A stretch of DNA of 7,131 nt from Pseudomonadota bacterium (GTDB taxonomy: Bacteria > Pseudomonadota > Alphaproteobacteria > Rhodospirillales > Casp-alpha2). A model generated the notes under the pieces. It was not told the DNA's origin. It made no database searches and worked only from the letters and a program-made list of their open reading frames with translations. The stretch spans positions 1 to 7,131 of the forward strand of contig JADFNT010000085.1 of NCBI GenBank assembly GCA_022563215.1, in the 5' to 3' direction. Positions 5,360 to 7,131 of the stretch are shown here, one piece after another. The translations under genes were made by a program, and so were the position numbers. Positions within the stretch are counted from its first letter, which is position 1, and each line of letters begins with the position of its first letter.

Positions 5360-7131
5360 GTGACAGGATCCCCAAACAACGGCAAAGACGGCGAACCCAG
5401 GGCTTCAGGCCCGGCGGTCCGGCTTTTGCGGCAGGTCCGCGAAGTGGCCGCCGAGCTTCGCCCCCATTTATCCCAAACCCCGGTCACGCTGGACAGCTTG
5501 CTGGACAAGGACCTGGGCTTCGACAGCCTGGGCCGGGTCGAGCTTCTGGTCCGGATCGAACGCGCCTTCGGGGTCTCGCTGCCGGAAAACGCCTTCGCCA
5601 ACGCCGAAACGCCCCGCGATTTGCTGAGGGCGGTCCTCGGCGCCGCCAAGGGTTTAGATGGGGCCGAAGGAATTCCCTTACAAGCGGATATCGGCCTCGA
5701 AGCCGTCGATAGCACCGGGGACCTGCCCCATGGGGCCGCCACCCTGACCGAGGTTTTGGATTTCCATGCCCGGGTCCATCCCGAGCGGCCGCACATCAGG
5801 CTTTACAGCGACGAAGGCGAAGGCGAAACACTTTCCTATCGGGCCCTCAAGGAAGGCGCCGAACGCCTCGCCGCCGGCCTGCAACGACAAGGGTTCGAGC
5901 CCGGCCGCTCGGCGGTCCTCATGCTGCCCACGGGGGTGGATTATTTCCACGCTTTTTTCGGCGTTCTTTACGCCGGCGGGGTGCCGGTCCCCATCTATCC
6001 GCCGGGGCGCCCGAGCCAGATCGAGGAACACCTCACCCGTCACGCCGCCATCATCGACAACGCCCAATGCGTGATCATGATCACCGTGTCGGAAGCCCAG
6101 CACTTCGCCGGGCTGATGGCCGGGCAGGCGGAAACCCTCAAGGCCGTCGTCACCGTCGGGGAATTGATGGAGCGGGCGGGACCGTTAAGCCGGCCGGTGT
6201 TGCGCGACCGGGACATCGCCTTCCTGCAATACACCTCGGGCAGCACCGGGGCGCCCAAAGGGGTGATGCTGACCCACGCCAACCTGATGGCCAACATCCG
6301 GGCCATGGGCGAGGCGCTGGAGGCCACCCCCGGCGACACGTTCGTCAGTTGGCTGCCCCTTTATCACGACATGGGCCTGATCGGGGCGTGGCTCGGCAAC
6401 CTCTATTACGCCAGCCCCTTGGTCATCATGTCGCCGCTGGAGTTCCTGGCCCGTCCGAAACGTTGGCTGTGGGCGATCCACCGGGCCCGGGGGACGATCT
6501 CGGCGGCGCCCAATTTCGCCTATGAACTGTGCCTCAACCGGATCGCCGACAAGGACATCGAGGGCCTGGACCTGAGTTCCTGGCGCCTGGCCATTAACGG
6601 CGCCGAAGCCATCAACCCCGATACCCTGCTAAGGTTCGCCGACCGGTTCCGGGATTTCGGGTTCGACCCCCAGGCGTTGACGCCGGTCTATGGGCTGGCC
6701 GAGTGTTCGGTGGGGCTGGCCTTCCCGCCCGTCGGCCAGGGGCTGGTCATCGACCGGGTGAAGCGCGAGAAGTTCATGAATAGCGGCCGGGCCGAGGTTG
6801 CGGATGACGCCGACGACGATGCCGCCGGGGGGGCCTTCCGCTTCGTCAATTGCGGGCGGCCCTTGCCCCAACATCAAATCAGGATCGTCGATGACGCCGG
6901 GCGCGAGGCCCCGGAACGCCAGGAAGGCCAGTTGCAGTTCCTGGGTCCGTCGGCCACGGTTGGCTATTTCCGCAACCCAAAGGAAACCGAGGCTTTGTTT
7001 GACGGCGAATGGCTGAATTCCGGCGACTTGGCCTATATCGCCGGCGGCGACGTGTATATCACCGGGCGCACCAAGGACCTCATCATCCGCGGCGGGCGCA
7101 ATCTTTATCCGGCCGAACTGGAGGACCCCAT
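5360..7131 (+). CDS. Acyl carrier protein-fatty acyl-AMP ligase fusion (3' end outside window)
   Basis: 590 codons visible and no stop. Residues about 15-98 are an acyl carrier domain with 'LGFDSLGRVELL' and phosphopantetheine-accepting Ser56. From about 125 comes an adenylate-forming domain: P-loop 'YTSGSTGAPKG' (291-301), 'LPLYHDMGLIG' with His336-Asp337, 'INGAEAI' (412-418), 'YGLAECSVG' (444-452), 'SGDLAY' with Asp556, and 'TGRTKDLIIRGGRNLYP' (568-584). The 'LYHDMGLIG' and 'NGAE' motifs are those of fatty acyl-AMP ligases (FAAL), which activate a fatty acid as acyl-AMP and pass it to a carrier protein rather than to CoA. The carrier here is fused in front, so self-loading is plausible. The GTG at 5360 was chosen because GGAAGG lies 7 nt upstream and no in-frame ATG precedes the carrier domain. 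The end of the C-terminal subdomain, with its catalytic Lys, and any further domains lie beyond the window. Likely role: starting lipid, polyketide or lipopeptide assembly. The product is unknown. Confidence 0.94.
   Translation, partial: MTGSPNNGKDGEPRASGPAVRLLRQVREVAAELRPHLSQTPVTLDSLLDKDLGFDSLGRVELLVRIERAFGVSLPENAFANAETPRDLLRAVLGAAKGLDGAEGIPLQADIGLEAVDSTGDLPHGAATLTEVLDFHARVHPERPHIRLYSDEGEGETLSYRALKEGAERLAAGLQRQGFEPGRSAVLMLPTGVDYFHAFFGVLYAGGVPVPIYPPGRPSQIEEHLTRHAAIIDNAQCVIMITVSEAQHFAGLMAGQAETLKAVVTVGELMERAGPLSRPVLRDRDIAFLQYTSGSTGAPKGVMLTHANLMANIRAMGEALEATPGDTFVSWLPLYHDMGLIGAWLGNLYYASPLVIMSPLEFLARPKRWLWAIHRARGTISAAPNFAYELCLNRIADKDIEGLDLSSWRLAINGAEAINPDTLLRFADRFRDFGFDPQALTPVYGLAECSVGLAFPPVGQGLVIDRVKREKFMNSGRAEVADDADDDAAGGAFRFVNCGRPLPQHQIRIVDDAGREAPERQEGQLQFLGPSATVGYFRNPKETEALFDGEWLNSGDLAYIAGGDVYITGRTKDLIIRGGRNLYPAELEDP

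Noticed and set aside
5329..6525. Several frames of 100-155 codons on either strand over the ACP-FAAL gene
   Set aside because: They overlap a gene with intact carrier and adenylation motifs in another frame and show no domain of their own.

Overview
The window looks like chromosomal DNA of an alphaproteobacterium, most likely of the Rhodospirillales type. The evidence is a C4 (Shemin) pathway 5-aminolevulinate synthase of alphaproteobacterial type, a receiver/HPt signalling pair, GC-rich coding DNA, and intergenic palindromes of the kind common in that class. The exact genus cannot be read from the sequence.

Layout. (1) Positions 2-493 (+) hold the 3' part of a stand-alone response-regulator receiver protein whose phospho-accepting Asp is replaced by Ala. 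(2) Positions 638-1123 (+) encode an HPt-domain protein with an intact histidine, likely a phosphorelay partner of the neighbourhood. (3) Positions 1213-1359 form a gene-free block of stacked palindromes between two convergent genes, including a 21-bp-arm hairpin that reaches into the stop codon of the next gene. (4) On the minus strand there is a small winged-helix (PadR-like) protein (1358-1900) and, upstream of it, hemA (2017-3345). (5) After 266 bp without a gene comes a class III omega-aminotransferase (3612-5000, minus). (6) A 263-bp element with 33-bp terminal inverted repeats and no transposase (5049-5311), a MITE candidate, fills the divergent promoter region. (7) Positions 5360 to the window end (+) hold the start of a large protein with an N-terminal acyl carrier domain followed by a fatty acyl-AMP ligase domain. 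It begins with GTG and runs off the window.

How the parts work together. The receiver and HPt proteins form a signalling pair in which the receiver is probably not phosphorylated in the usual way. HemA makes 5-aminolevulinate for tetrapyrroles; the winged-helix gene downstream may share its transcript. The aminotransferase and the ACP-FAAL protein diverge from the MITE-like element. The outer ends of its inverted repeats appear to supply extended -10 promoter sequences to both genes. Whether those two genes share a pathway cannot be decided here. The best leads are the Asp-to-Ala receiver, the MITE-like element with its outward promoter-like ends, and the ACP-FAAL fusion. No tRNA, rRNA, CRISPR or phage gene was seen.
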